DNA of 64,000 nucleotides from Sphaerisporangium siamense. GTDB lineage: Bacteria; Actinomycetota; Actinomycetes; Streptosporangiales; Streptosporangiaceae. Where the stretch lies: positions 6,014,001 to 6,078,000 of the forward strand of contig NZ_JACHND010000001.1 of NCBI RefSeq assembly GCF_014205275.1, given 5' to 3'. The translations under genes and the position numbers were made by a program. Numbering within the stretch: the stretch's first letter is position 1; each line of letters starts with the position of its first letter. Below the pieces are notes generated by a model that saw only the letters and a program-made list of their open reading frames with translations, was not told the DNA's origin and ran no database searches. Shown here in pieces: positions 16,937 through 25,579 of this stretch.

Positions 16937-16954
16937 GGACTTTCCATAAAGTCC
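16937..16954. promoter_or_regulatory. Candidate operator upstream of the sugar operon
   Basis: GGACTTTCCATAAAGTCC: two perfect 7-bp arms around a 4-nt centre. It lies about 100 bp upstream of the binding-protein start, between that gene and the MOSC gene. The GntR protein of the operon is the natural candidate to bind it. Confidence 0.45.
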
Positions 16955-17091
16955 GCTTCGACGGACCGGCGGGGCGGCGAAAGGATCAGCGTGCGGCGGA
17001 CGGCGAACGCGCTTCAGGGCGAGGTGCCGCACGGGCGCCGAGAGATCGGCGCCCCGCGGGCCCGGGTGCGGCGTCGCCTAGGATCGGAGGT

Positions 17092-17850
17092 ATGTACCGG
17101 GGGATCGTGAGAGGCCTTTACCGCTGGCCGGTGAAGTCCATGCGCGGCGAGCGGGTGGAGTCGGCGCGCCTGGACGAGCGCGGCATGGCCGGCGACCGGG
17201 CCTACGCCCTGTTCGACGCACGGCCCGAGCGCGAGGGGAACCGGCTCACCGTCCGCCAGATGCCCGCCATGCTGACCTGGGAGGCCGCCTACCCCGCGAC
17301 CTGCGACGCCTCCCCCGAACCCGCGGGCCCGCCGGTCCTGTACGCGGGCACGGCGGCGTGGGCGTGGGACGATCCCGATCTTCCCGCCGCCCTGGCGGAG
17401 TCGTACGGCATCCCCCTGGTCCTGCGCGCGCTGGAGGGGCAGCAGGACCGCGGGCCGACGGTGCACGTCACCTTCGAGGCCTCACGCCGTGCCCTTGAGG
17501 CGGAGATGGGGGCCGAGGTGGCGATCGAGCGGTTCCGCCCGAACGTCCACCTCGACCTGGACGCGCCCGCCTACGCCGAGGCGTCCTTCGGCCCGGGCAC
17601 GACGATCACGGCCGGGGAGGTCACGCTCGCCGTCACGGGCGAGAACGCCGGGCCGTGCGTCCGCTGCGCGGTGCCGAGCTGGGACCCCGCCGGGCGCGAA
17701 CGCTGGCCGGAGCTGCAGCGCCACCTGATCTCCGCGCGCGGCAACACGTTCGGCCTGATCATGCGGGCGGTGACGCCGGGCGTCACACGCGTGGGCGACG
17801 CCGTCACGCTGCTGGAGCACACCCGTCAGGCCGAGGCGTCCCACGCCTAG
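17092..17850 (+). CDS. MOSC domain protein (molybdenum cofactor sulfurase C-terminal type)
   Basis: 252 aa; the ATG at 17092 has GGAGG directly upstream, so the longer open frame from 16918 is not used. The N-terminal beta-barrel begins GLYRWPVKSMRGERVESARL. The MOSC core has the segment ERFRPNVHLDLDAPAYAE and the conserved cysteine pair NAGPCVRCAVPSWDP. Such proteins (YcbX/mARC-like without partner domains) handle Moco-dependent reduction of N-hydroxylated compounds or Moco sulfuration. The window also holds a molybdenum hydroxylase and ModBC-like transporter genes. Confidence 0.9.
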   Translation: MYRGIVRGLYRWPVKSMRGERVESARLDERGMAGDRAYALFDARPEREGNRLTVRQMPAMLTWEAAYPATCDASPEPAGPPVLYAGTAAWAWDDPDLPAALAESYGIPLVLRALEGQQDRGPTVHVTFEASRRALEAEMGAEVAIERFRPNVHLDLDAPAYAEASFGPGTTITAGEVTLAVTGENAGPCVRCAVPSWDPAGRERWPELQRHLISARGNTFGLIMRAVTPGVTRVGDAVTLLEHTRQAEASHA

Positions 17851-17916
17851 ACCGGCCTCCCTGCCGGGCCGTCCGGCGCGAGACCGCTCGGCCCCGGACG
17901 CCGGCTTCAGGGACGT

Positions 17917-18153
17917 TCAGTCCAGGGACGCGGGCCTGCCGCCCGCGCCGAAGTGGGACTCGTGGTCCCACAGGTACGCGCAGCGCGGGCACTGCACGTG
18001 CAGCACGCTGCCGGTGTTGCTCAGCAGGTAGCGCCAGTGGTCGCGGCAGTTGCGGCCCGAGCCGCAGTCGGCGCAGCCGCGCTCGTCGCGGCATCGGGGG
18101 CAGGGGATCCAGGCGCGCCGGCCGAGGTCGGCGTGCGGGTCAATCGGCAGCAC
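17917..18153 (-). CDS. Small zinc-ribbon-like protein
   Basis: 78 aa from the GTG at 18151-18153; a further in-frame GTG at 18180 would give 87 aa. It contains CPRC, CADC, a single Cys (GRNCRDHW) and a final CPRC, suggesting one or two zinc knuckles. It overlaps the end of the upstream small gene by 14 bp, implying coupled translation. Function is unknown. Confidence 0.55.
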   Translation of the reverse strand: MLPIDPHADLGRRAWIPCPRCRDERGCADCGSGRNCRDHWRYLLSNTGSVLHVQCPRCAYLWDHESHFGAGGRPASLD

Positions 18154-18385
18154 GGCCCGCCCCGCGCCGCGGGAGGACACCGGCCTCGACCAGCGTCTCG
18201 TACGTCCGCAGCTGCTGCTCGTCCAGGCCCGAGTACAGCAGGTCCAGGGCCTCCTCCTCGGCCCGGGCGACCGCGGGCGGGTCCCAGTGCGGGCCGAGGG
18301 CGGCGACCACCTCGGCGCGGCGGCGTGCCTCGTGCAGGGTGAGGTCCATCTCGAACACGCCGGGTTCGGCGCTTTCGTGGCTCAT
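18140..18385 (-). CDS. Small uncharacterised helical protein
   Basis: 81 aa, ATG with GGAAAG seven bases upstream. The sequence is acidic and helical (EMDLTLHEARRRAEVVAAL, then LDEQQLRTYETLVEAGVLP). No family is recognised. It is paired with the zinc-ribbon-like gene that overlaps its 3' end. Confidence 0.6.
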   Translation of the reverse strand: MSHESAEPGVFEMDLTLHEARRRAEVVAALGPHWDPPAVARAEEEALDLLYSGLDEQQLRTYETLVEAGVLPRRGAGRAAD

Positions 18386-18839
18386 GACGCGACTTTCCGT
18401 GGTGTGAGTGGGGTGGCGGCGAGGGGGTGGGAGGGCGCCGTTCGGGAGGAACGGGGGTCCCGGCGCGCGCTCCGCCGCCGCAGGCCCGGCCCACGGCGAG
18501 AACAGAAGCGCCGGGTTACATCATCAATGTCCGCTTTTAAGCCTATGGATAACCCAACAGGTTGCCAAGAAAAGTGACACGGCTCACGCCAGGGCGAACG
18601 CCCCCCGCCACGGGGACACGGCGGACGCGTACACGAAGAGCAGCCGGTGAACGAGGCCGTCCGCCACGAACCCGGCTTCGTCTGTCACCGCCCTGTCCCT
18701 GGTGCTGATCGCGCTCGGCATGATCGCCGCCTACTCCTGACCGGCCGGGCGACGGGGCCCGGGCGAGGACACCCCATCGGTCATGCGACTGGCGGCGCGC
18801 TGCGGGCGCGGGCGGGGGCGGGGGCGTCCGCCGCCTAGC
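18386..18839. other. Noncoding region, possible decayed small membrane peptide
   Basis: No confident gene. A GTG at 18647 opens a frame that, after a +1 shift, would read SLVLIALGMIAAYS and stop at 18738-18740, a typical C-terminus for a tiny membrane peptide. As it stands the hydrophobic frame has no start. The rest shows no clear signal. Confidence 0.4.
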
Positions 18840-19505
18840 TCAGGGGTCGGGCATTCCGGCGTCGTGGGCCAGCAGGGCGATCTGCACGCGGTTGTTGAGG
18901 CCGAGCCGGGTCAGGATGCGCGAGACGTGCGTCTTGACCGTCGGCACGCTCATGTAGAGCTCGGCGGCGATCTCGGCGTTGGACTTGCCCCGCCCGACGG
19001 CCGCGGCGACCTCGCGCTCGCGGTCGTTCAGTTCGCCGAGCAGGGCCAGGGCCCGGGCGCGGCGGTGGCCCGGGGTGTTCGCGGCGACGTGGGCGATGAG
19101 CCGCCGGGTGACCGCCGACGACAGCACCGGGTCGCCGGCCGCCACGCGGCGCACCGCGGTCACGATCTCGGCGGGCGGGGTGTCCTTCAGCACGAAACCG
19201 GCCGCACCGGCCCGCAGCGCGCGCAGCACGTACTCGTCGGCGTTGAAGGTGGTCAGGATGATGACCTCGGGGGCGCGGGGCCGGCCCCGCAGCGCCTCGG
19301 TCGCGGCCAGCCCGTCCATCTCGGGCATCCGGACGTCCATGAGCACGACGTCGGGGGCGTGCCGGTCGGCGAGGGAGACGACCGCGGCGCCGTCGCCCGC
19401 CTCGGCGACGATCTCGATGTCGGGGGCGCCGCCGAGCATCAGCGACAGTCCCGCCCGCACCAGCGGGTCATCGTCGACGATCATGACACGGATCGGGGGG
19501 CTCAT
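18840..19505 (-). CDS. NarL/LuxR-type response regulator
   Basis: 221 aa. The receiver domain has the acidic pair DDD near residues 10-12 and the phosphoacceptor in VVLMDVRMPEMDG (about residue 54). The C-terminal LuxR HTH reads LNDREREVAAAVGRGKSNAE then PTVKTHVSRILTRLGL. The gene overlaps the end of the sensor kinase gene by 4 bp (ATGA), so the two form a cognate pair. Targets are unknown. Confidence 0.95.
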   Translation of the reverse strand: MSPPIRVMIVDDDPLVRAGLSLMLGGAPDIEIVAEAGDGAAVVSLADRHAPDVVLMDVRMPEMDGLAATEALRGRPRAPEVIILTTFNADEYVLRALRAGAAGFVLKDTPPAEIVTAVRRVAAGDPVLSSAVTRRLIAHVAANTPGHRRARALALLGELNDREREVAAAVGRGKSNAEIAAELYMSVPTVKTHVSRILTRLGLNNRVQIALLAHDAGMPDP

Positions 19506-20920
19506 ACCGGCCAGGGTAGCCAGGCCAGCACGCGGAACTCGCCGGAGGCGAGCGGGCCGCAGGCCAGGCGGCCCCCGGCCAGCGCGGCACGTTCGGCCAG
19601 CCCGATGAGGCCGCGCCCGGCACCGGGGATACCGGTCGCCGCGCCGCCGCGCGCGGGCAGGGGGTTGCGCAGTTCGACGGTGAGCCCGTCCCCGGGGCCG
19701 CCGGAGACGCGGACGACGACCTCCGTGCCGGGGGCGTGCTTGCGGGCGTTGGTCAGGCCCTCCTGCGCGACGCGGTAGGCGGTGCGGCCCAGGGCGGCGG
19801 GCGCGGCGCCCGGATCGCCGACCTCGTCCAGGAGCGTGACCCGCATGCCTGCCTGCCGGGACTCCTCGACGAGCCGGGGCAGCCCGGCCAGCGTGGGCTG
19901 AGGACGGTCCGGTCGCGCGGCGTCAGCGCCGGCGTGGACGCCGGTGGGAGCACTGGCGGGGGCGCCGGTGGAGGCGCCGCTGGGGACATCGGTGAGAGCC
20001 CTCGTCAGGACATCGGTGGAGGCGCTGATGGCGGCGTCGTCGGAGACACTGGTGGGGGCGCTGGTGGGAGCGCGCAGTACGCCGATGACCTCGCGTAGCT
20101 CTTGCAGGGCCTGGTGGGCGCTTTCGCGGATCACGGCAGCCGCCCGGGCCACCTGCTCGCGCGGGGCCTCGGGATTGAACTCCAGGGCGCCGGCGTGCAC
20201 GCTGAGCAGCGACAGCCGGTGGCCGAGCACGTCGTGCATCTCACGGGCGATCTGCTCGCGCGCCTCGCGCTGCGCCTGCTCGGCGCGCAGCCGTCCCTGC
20301 TCGGCGCGCAGGCGCGCCTCGGTCTCGGCCCGGTCCACCCGTTCGCGCAGCGACAGCATGAGCCGGCGCTGGGCCCGCACGAACATGCCCCAGCCGACGG
20401 CGGCCGCGGCGACGGTGACGCCGAAGGCCACGACCACGGAGGCCGGCATGTCCGGCTCGGGCCGCAGGGCGGCGTAGCAGAAGGTCGTCGCCACGGCCAG
20501 CACGCCGACTCCGGCGACGACGCGCAGCGGGCGGTGGACGGCCACGGTGAACAGGGCCACGATCGTCGCGCCCGCGACGAACTCCGAGTAGGTCCCGGCC
20601 AGTGTCAGGGCCACGGCCAGGCCGACCGGCCACCTGCGGCGCAGCCACAGCGCCACGCAGCCCAGGGCGCCGGTGAGCTGGTCCAGGGCCAGCAGTTCCT
20701 CCGGTATCGCCGGCGAGCTCTCGACGCGCGTCGCCACCGTGAAGACGGCGAAGACGATGGCCAGCAGGAACGCCGCCACGTCGACGAGCCAGTCGCGCGT
20801 CGTGCGGCGGACGCGCCGCCCGGTGGCGGCCTCGGGTTCCCAGGCGTCGGCGACGGAGCCGGGCAGCAGCCAGCGCTGACGCGGGACGCCGTCCCGCCGC
20901 GCGGGCTCCAAGGGGGACAT
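19502..20920 (-). CDS. Membrane sensor histidine kinase (HisKA_3 type) with a low-complexity insert
   Basis: 472 aa. The N-terminal part has several hydrophobic segments (WLVDVAAFLLAIVFAVFTVA onward) for membrane sensing. The phosphoacceptor is the His in IAREMHDVLGHRLSLLSV, the HisKA_3 motif. The ATPase half has LTNARKHAPG and GAGRGLIGLAERAALAGG. Between the two, at about residues 285-337, is an Ala/Ser/Thr/Pro-rich stretch of six-residue near repeats (for example APTSVS, ASTDVL, TGAPAS, APTGVH), unusual for this family. Pairs with the regulator that follows. Confidence 0.9.
   Translation of the reverse strand: MSPLEPARRDGVPRQRWLLPGSVADAWEPEAATGRRVRRTTRDWLVDVAAFLLAIVFAVFTVATRVESSPAIPEELLALDQLTGALGCVALWLRRRWPVGLAVALTLAGTYSEFVAGATIVALFTVAVHRPLRVVAGVGVLAVATTFCYAALRPEPDMPASVVVAFGVTVAAAAVGWGMFVRAQRRLMLSLRERVDRAETEARLRAEQGRLRAEQAQREAREQIAREMHDVLGHRLSLLSVHAGALEFNPEAPREQVARAAAVIRESAHQALQELREVIGVLRAPTSAPTSVSDDAAISASTDVLTRALTDVPSGASTGAPASAPTGVHAGADAARPDRPQPTLAGLPRLVEESRQAGMRVTLLDEVGDPGAAPAALGRTAYRVAQEGLTNARKHAPGTEVVVRVSGGPGDGLTVELRNPLPARGGAATGIPGAGRGLIGLAERAALAGGRLACGPLASGEFRVLAWLPWPV
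19911..20066 (-). repeat. Degenerate 18-nt tandem repeat inside the sensor kinase gene
   Basis: About eight to nine in-frame units of roughly 18 nt, built around GGTGG(A/G)GGCGC-like words, encode the Ala/Ser/Thr/Pro linker of the kinase. Unit number could vary between strains without breaking the frame. Confidence 0.6.
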
Positions 20921-21084
20921 GCGCAGAATCTAACCCGCACGGCCGAGCGCGGCGCCCGCCCGCGCCCATCCGGCGACTTAAGTCGGCGGAACGCAGACCT
21001 TCGGCGCCACGGGCTCGCGGTGAGCGCGGAGTGGATGGTGGGGAGCGGGGCAGGGGTGGGAGGCGATCCGGGCTACAGGTTGAT

Positions 21085-21120
21085 ACTTGGACGTCCTACA
21101 ATTTACTAGGACGTCCAAGT
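21085..21120. promoter_or_regulatory. Long inverted repeat operator upstream of icmF
   Basis: Two perfect 13-bp arms, ACTTGGACGTCCT (21085-21097) and AGGACGTCCAAGT (21108-21120), surround a 10-nt AT-rich centre. Each arm itself holds the palindrome GGACGTCC. A TTGATA at 21080-21085 and TTTACT at 21102-21107 (16-bp spacing) could form the promoter, so a bound regulator would cover it. No regulator gene is adjacent; it must act from elsewhere. Confidence 0.75.
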
Positions 21121-21139
21121 AACTTACTGAGGAGCGCCG

Positions 21140-24100
21140 GTGCACGTACCTGCAAACCCCGTGCGGGTGGTCACCGCGGCCGCCCTGTTCGACGGGCACG
21201 ACGCCGCGATCAACATCATGCGGCGCATCTTGCAGTCTCAGGGCGCCGAGGTCATCCACCTCGGTCACGACCGCTCGGTGGACGAGGTCGTCACGGCCGC
21301 GATCCAGGAGGACGCCCAGGCCGTGGCGATCAGTTCCTACCAGGGCGGTCATGTCGAGTACTTCACCTACCTGGTCGACCTGCTGCGCGAGCGCGGCGCC
21401 GGGCACGTCAAGGTGTACGGCGGAGGCGGCGGCGTGATCGTCCCCGACGAGATCGCCGCGCTGGAGCGGCACGGCGTCGCCAAGATCTTCTCCCCCGAGG
21501 ACGGCCACCGGCTGGGCCTGACGGGGATGATCAACACGATCATCGAGGCGTGCGACGTCGACCTGACCGAGGGCGCCGAGCCCCCGGCCGTCGAGACCGG
21601 CGACCAGCGGGCCGTGGCCAGGGCCGTCACCTTCGCCGAGTCCGGGCGGGCCGGCGCCCCGTACCTGGATGCGCTGCGGGCGGCGGCGGACGCGCGCCGC
21701 GTGCCCGTGCTCGGCATCACCGGCACGGGCGGCTCGGGCAAGTCCTCGCTCACCGACGAGCTGATCCGCAGGCTGCGCGTCGACTACGAGGACAAGGTGA
21801 GGGTCGCGGTCATCGCCGTGGACCCGACCCGGCGCAGGGGCGGCGGCGCGCTGCTCGGCGACCGGATCCGCATGAACAGCCTCGGCGGCGGCCAGGTGTT
21901 CTTCCGCTCGCTGGCCACGCGCGGCTCCCACGAGCTGCCCGAGCACCTCGCCGACGTGATCGCCGTGTGCAGGGCCGCCGGCAACGACCTGGTCATCGTC
22001 GAGACCCCGGGCATCGGGCAGGGCGACGCCGCGATCGTCCCCTTCAGCGACGTGTCCCTGTACGTCATGACGCCCGAGTTCGGGGCGAGCTCCCAGCTAG
22101 AGAAGATCGACATGCTGGACTTCGCCGACGTCGTGGCCATCAACAAGTTCGACCGGCGCGGCGCCGAGGACGCGCTGCGCGACGTGCGGCGCCAGCTCGT
22201 GCGCAACCGTGAGGCGTTCGGCACCGCCCCCGACCAGATGCCCGTCTACGGCACCGTGGCCTCCCGCTTCAACGACGACGGCGTCACCGCGCTGTACCAC
22301 GCGCTGCGCGGCCTGCTGCGGGACAAGGGCCTGGCCGACGGGCCGGGGCTGCTGCCGGCCACCGATGTCAGGACCTCCAGCACCGGCGCCGCGATCGTGC
22401 CCCCCGCCCGAGTGCGCTACCTGGCGGAGATCGCCGACACCGTCCGCGGCTACCACCGGCGCACCGCGGAACTGGCCGAGACGGCGCGCCGCCGCCAGCG
22501 GCTGGCCGAGACCGGCGCGCTGCTCGCCGCCGAGGGCGCCGACACCGCCGCGGTGGACGCGCTGCGCGAGCGCGCCGAGGGCGACCTGCCCGCCGACGCG
22601 CGTGAGCTGCTCGACGCGTGGCCGGAGACCGCCGAGGCGTACGCGGCCGACGAGCTGGTGGTGACCGTCCGGGGCAAGGAGCTGCGCACGCCGCTGTGGC
22701 GCACCTCGCTGTCGGGCAGCCGCGTCCCCCGCGTGGCGCTGCCCCGGTTCTCCGACCACGGCGACCTGCTGCGGTTCCTGCGCGCGGAGAACCTGCCCGG
22801 CCGGTTCCCCTTCACCGCCGGGGTGTTCCCGTTCAAGCGCGCCGACGAGGACCCGACCCGCATGTTCGCCGGCGAGGGCGACCCGTTCCGCACCAACCGG
22901 CGCTTCAAGCTGCTGTCGGAGGGCCAGCCCGCCGTCCGCCTGTCCACCGCCTTCGACTCGGTCACCCTCTACGGCCACGACCCCGCCGAACGGCCCGACG
23001 TGTACGGCAAGGTGGGCACCTCGGGCGTGTCGATCGCCACGCTGGAGGACATGAAGGCGCTCTACGACGGCTTCGACCTCACCGCGCCGAGCACCTCGGT
23101 GTCGATGACGATCAACGGGCCCGCGCCGACGATCCTCGCCTACTTCCTGCACACCGCGATCGACCAGGCCCTGGACCGCTTCCGCGCCGGCAACGACCGC
23201 GAGCCGACCGCGGAGGAGGCGGCGGAGGTGCGCGCCCGCACGCTGGCGACCGTGCGCGGCACCGTGCAGGCCGACATCCTCAAGGAGGACCAGGGCCAGA
23301 ACACCTGCATCTTCTCGACGGACTTCAGCCTGCGCATGATGGCCGACGTGCAGGAGTGGTTCATCCAGAACGGGGTGCGCAACTTCTACTCGGTGTCCAT
23401 CTCCGGCTACCACATCGCCGAGGCCGGGGCCAACCCCATCACGCAGCTCGCGTTCACGCTGGCCAACGGCTTCACCTACGTCGAGGCGTACCTGGCGCGG
23501 GGCATGGCGATCGACGACTTCGCGCCGAACCTGTCGTTCTTCTTCTCCAACGGCATGGACCCCGAGTACAGCGTGCTCGGCCGGGTGGCCCGGCGGGTCT
23601 GGGCCGTCGCCATGCGCGACCGGTACGGCGCGGGCGAGCGGGCGCAGAAGCTGAAGTACCACATCCAGACCTCCGGGCGGTCGCTGCACGCCCAGGAGAT
23701 GAGCTTCAACGACATCCGCACGACGCTGCAGGCGCTGATCGCCGTCTACGACAACTGCAACAGCCTGCACACCAACGCCTACGACGAGGCGGTCACCACG
23801 CCGAGCCCCGAGTCGGTGCGCCGCGCCGTGGCCATCCAGATGATCATCAACCGGGAGTGGGGCCTCGCCTACAACGAGAACCCGCTGCAGGGGTCGTTCG
23901 TCATCGACGACCTCACCGACCTGGTCGAGGAGGCGGTGCTCGCGGAGTTCGAGCGGATCTCCGACCGGGGCGGCGTGCTCGGCGCCATGGAGACCGGCTA
24001 CCAGCGCGGCCGCATCCAGGACGAGTCGCTGCTGTACGAGACCCGCAAGCACGACGGGTCGCTGCCGATCGTCGGCGTGAACACCTTCCGCAACCCGGCG

Positions 24101-24355
24101 GGCACCACCGAGCACGGCTCGCTGGAGCTGGCCAGGGGCACGGAGGAGGAGAAGCGCGGGCAGCTCACCCGGGTGCGGGACTTCCAGGAGCGGCACGGGG
24201 CCGACGCGCCCGAGGCGCTGCGGCGGCTCAGGGAGGTGGCGATGTCCCGCGAGAACGCCTTCGGCGCCCTGATGGACGCGGCCCGCGTCTGCTCCCTCGG
24301 CCAGATCACCGACGCCCTGTTCGAAGCGGGAGGCCAGTACCGGCGCAACGTCTGA
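21140..24355 (+). CDS. icmF: Isobutyryl-CoA mutase, fused (IcmF)
   Basis: 1071 aa, GTG start with GAGGAG upstream. Domain order is that of IcmF: B12-binding domain at the N-terminus (LFDGHDAAINIMRRI; YGGGGGVIVPDE), a MeaI-type GTPase chaperone with P-loop GITGTGGSGKSSLTDEL near residue 193 and NKFDRRG, a linker, then the large mutase substrate domain (GVSIATLEDMKALYDGFDL, ISGYHIAEAGANPITQLAF). It interconverts isobutyryl-CoA and n-butyryl-CoA with adenosylcobalamin, linking valine breakdown and fatty-acid metabolism; some members also act on pivalyl- or isovaleryl-CoA. It is monocistronic, with an inverted-repeat operator in front and strong hairpins behind. Confidence 0.95.
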   Translation: MHVPANPVRVVTAAALFDGHDAAINIMRRILQSQGAEVIHLGHDRSVDEVVTAAIQEDAQAVAISSYQGGHVEYFTYLVDLLRERGAGHVKVYGGGGGVIVPDEIAALERHGVAKIFSPEDGHRLGLTGMINTIIEACDVDLTEGAEPPAVETGDQRAVARAVTFAESGRAGAPYLDALRAAADARRVPVLGITGTGGSGKSSLTDELIRRLRVDYEDKVRVAVIAVDPTRRRGGGALLGDRIRMNSLGGGQVFFRSLATRGSHELPEHLADVIAVCRAAGNDLVIVETPGIGQGDAAIVPFSDVSLYVMTPEFGASSQLEKIDMLDFADVVAINKFDRRGAEDALRDVRRQLVRNREAFGTAPDQMPVYGTVASRFNDDGVTALYHALRGLLRDKGLADGPGLLPATDVRTSSTGAAIVPPARVRYLAEIADTVRGYHRRTAELAETARRRQRLAETGALLAAEGADTAAVDALRERAEGDLPADARELLDAWPETAEAYAADELVVTVRGKELRTPLWRTSLSGSRVPRVALPRFSDHGDLLRFLRAENLPGRFPFTAGVFPFKRADEDPTRMFAGEGDPFRTNRRFKLLSEGQPAVRLSTAFDSVTLYGHDPAERPDVYGKVGTSGVSIATLEDMKALYDGFDLTAPSTSVSMTINGPAPTILAYFLHTAIDQALDRFRAGNDREPTAEEAAEVRARTLATVRGTVQADILKEDQGQNTCIFSTDFSLRMMADVQEWFIQNGVRNFYSVSISGYHIAEAGANPITQLAFTLANGFTYVEAYLARGMAIDDFAPNLSFFFSNGMDPEYSVLGRVARRVWAVAMRDRYGAGERAQKLKYHIQTSGRSLHAQEMSFNDIRTTLQALIAVYDNCNSLHTNAYDEAVTTPSPESVRRAVAIQMIINREWGLAYNENPLQGSFVIDDLTDLVEEAVLAEFERISDRGGVLGAMETGYQRGRIQDESLLYETRKHDGSLPIVGVNTFRNPAGTTEHGSLELARGTEEEKRGQLTRVRDFQERHGADAPEALRRLREVAMSRENAFGALMDAARVCSLGQITDALFEAGGQYRRNV

Positions 24356-24364
24356 CCCGCGCGC

Positions 24365-24393
24365 CGCCGGCCGGCACGAATGTCCGGCCGGCG
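24365..24393. terminator. Hairpin downstream of icmF
   Basis: CGCCGGCCGG pairs with CCGGCCGGCG across a 9-nt loop, starting 10 bp after the icmF stop. Confidence 0.6.
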
Positions 24394-24416
24394 CGGCGCC
24401 CGGCGGCGACGTCAAA

Positions 24417-24458
24417 GCGAGCGGCCCGCGAGGAACGCCATCCTCGCGGGCCGCTCGC
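24417..24458. terminator. Strong bidirectional hairpin between icmF and the DUF1206 gene
   Basis: Two perfect 18-bp arms (24417-24434 and 24441-24458) with a 6-nt loop ACGCCA. It lies between convergent genes and would stop transcription from both sides. No T-run is present. Confidence 0.75.
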
Positions 24459-24497
24459 CGTCATACGCCGGACCGCGCCCTTCTGGGCCGGGCCGGG

Positions 24498-25322
24498 TCA
24501 GGTGCGGCGCCAGCGGGCCTCGCAGAAGCAGTAGGCGGCGAACAGCACCACGCCGAGGGCGACCACGGCCAGCAGCCACGGGCCGAGCGGCGTGTCGGCG
24601 AACGACCGCAGGGTGGCGTCGATGCCCTTGGCCTTGTCGGGGTCGTAGACGATCGCGGCGCGGATGAAGAAGACACCGGCGGCGAGGGCGATCACGCCGC
24701 GGGCGCAGTAGCCCACCATGCCGAGCTTCTCCACGATGTTCCGCGTCCGCGGGGACATCTCGCCGGTGCGCAGGTGCTCCAGGAACTTCTTCTTGACGCC
24801 CTGGTAGATCCAGTAGGCGCCGAGCGCCATGATGCCGAGGCCGATCGCCCCGACGATGAGCCGGCCGCCCGGCCATTCCATGACGGTCGCCGTGAGGTCC
24901 TTGGACTGCTCGTCGGTGGACCGTCCGGCGGAGCCGCGCAGCAGCAAGCTCAGGATGCTGCCGACCACCAGGGCGTACACCACGGTACGGCTCGCGGCCT
25001 CGACCCGGTCCTTGGCGTCGAGGGCGGTGCCCATCACCGCCTCCGAGAGCTGCCAGAGGGCGAGCGCGACGAAGCCCACGGCCATCAGCCACAGCAGAGC
25101 GGTGCCGAACGGCTGCTCCGCCACGGTCCGCACGGCCCCGGTCTTGTCCGCCTCCTCTCCCCCGCCGCCGAAGGCGATCTGCAGTGCCAGGATGCCGATC
25201 AGCGCGTACAGGGCGCCCCGGCACGCCATCCCGAAACGTGCCAGCCGGTCGAATGTCCGGGTGTTCGTCACCTGCCGCGCGGTTCCCCGCGCCTGGTTCC
25301 CCGCTGAGGCCACGGAGTTCAT
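24498..25322 (-). CDS. DUF1206 integral membrane protein
   Basis: 274 aa. Six hydrophobic segments form three similar two-helix repeats, each starting with a FGMACRGALYALIG or LGMVGYCARGVIALAAGVFF type motif, the pattern of DUF1206. The C-terminus is YCFCEARWRRT. Function is unknown; the repeated R-G/Y-x-x-x-G element may form a channel-like bundle. Single gene convergent with icmF. Confidence 0.85.
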   Translation of the reverse strand: MNSVASAGNQARGTARQVTNTRTFDRLARFGMACRGALYALIGILALQIAFGGGGEEADKTGAVRTVAEQPFGTALLWLMAVGFVALALWQLSEAVMGTALDAKDRVEAASRTVVYALVVGSILSLLLRGSAGRSTDEQSKDLTATVMEWPGGRLIVGAIGLGIMALGAYWIYQGVKKKFLEHLRTGEMSPRTRNIVEKLGMVGYCARGVIALAAGVFFIRAAIVYDPDKAKGIDATLRSFADTPLGPWLLAVVALGVVLFAAYCFCEARWRRT

Positions 25323-25579
25323 GGCGGCTCCTTTCGAGTCGCCCCCTCTCTACACGAAAGCCGCAAAAGTAAACTTCCCTTCAAATTCCCCCACGTCAAC
25401 GGCCGCGCCGTCATGAGGCGACGACGCCCGGGCGTGACAGCGTGAGGCGGACGATCGCGGGAATCGCGAAGATTCGGCAGCTCCCGGACGAGCGAGAAGC
25501 CGCCCCGCAGGGTCCGGAACGCGACCGCGTGTCGACCGGATCGGCGTGGCCGAATCGGATGACGGGGAGGAAAGCCGTC

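Noticed and set aside
18647-18838. 63-aa frame as a gene
   Set aside because: Composition is Arg/Ala/Gly shadow-like after the first residues; treated only as a possible frameshift remnant.
22097-24415. 772-aa open frame antisense to icmF
   Set aside because: Arg/Gly/Val/His-rich composition typical of a GC-rich shadow; icmF on the other strand is certain.
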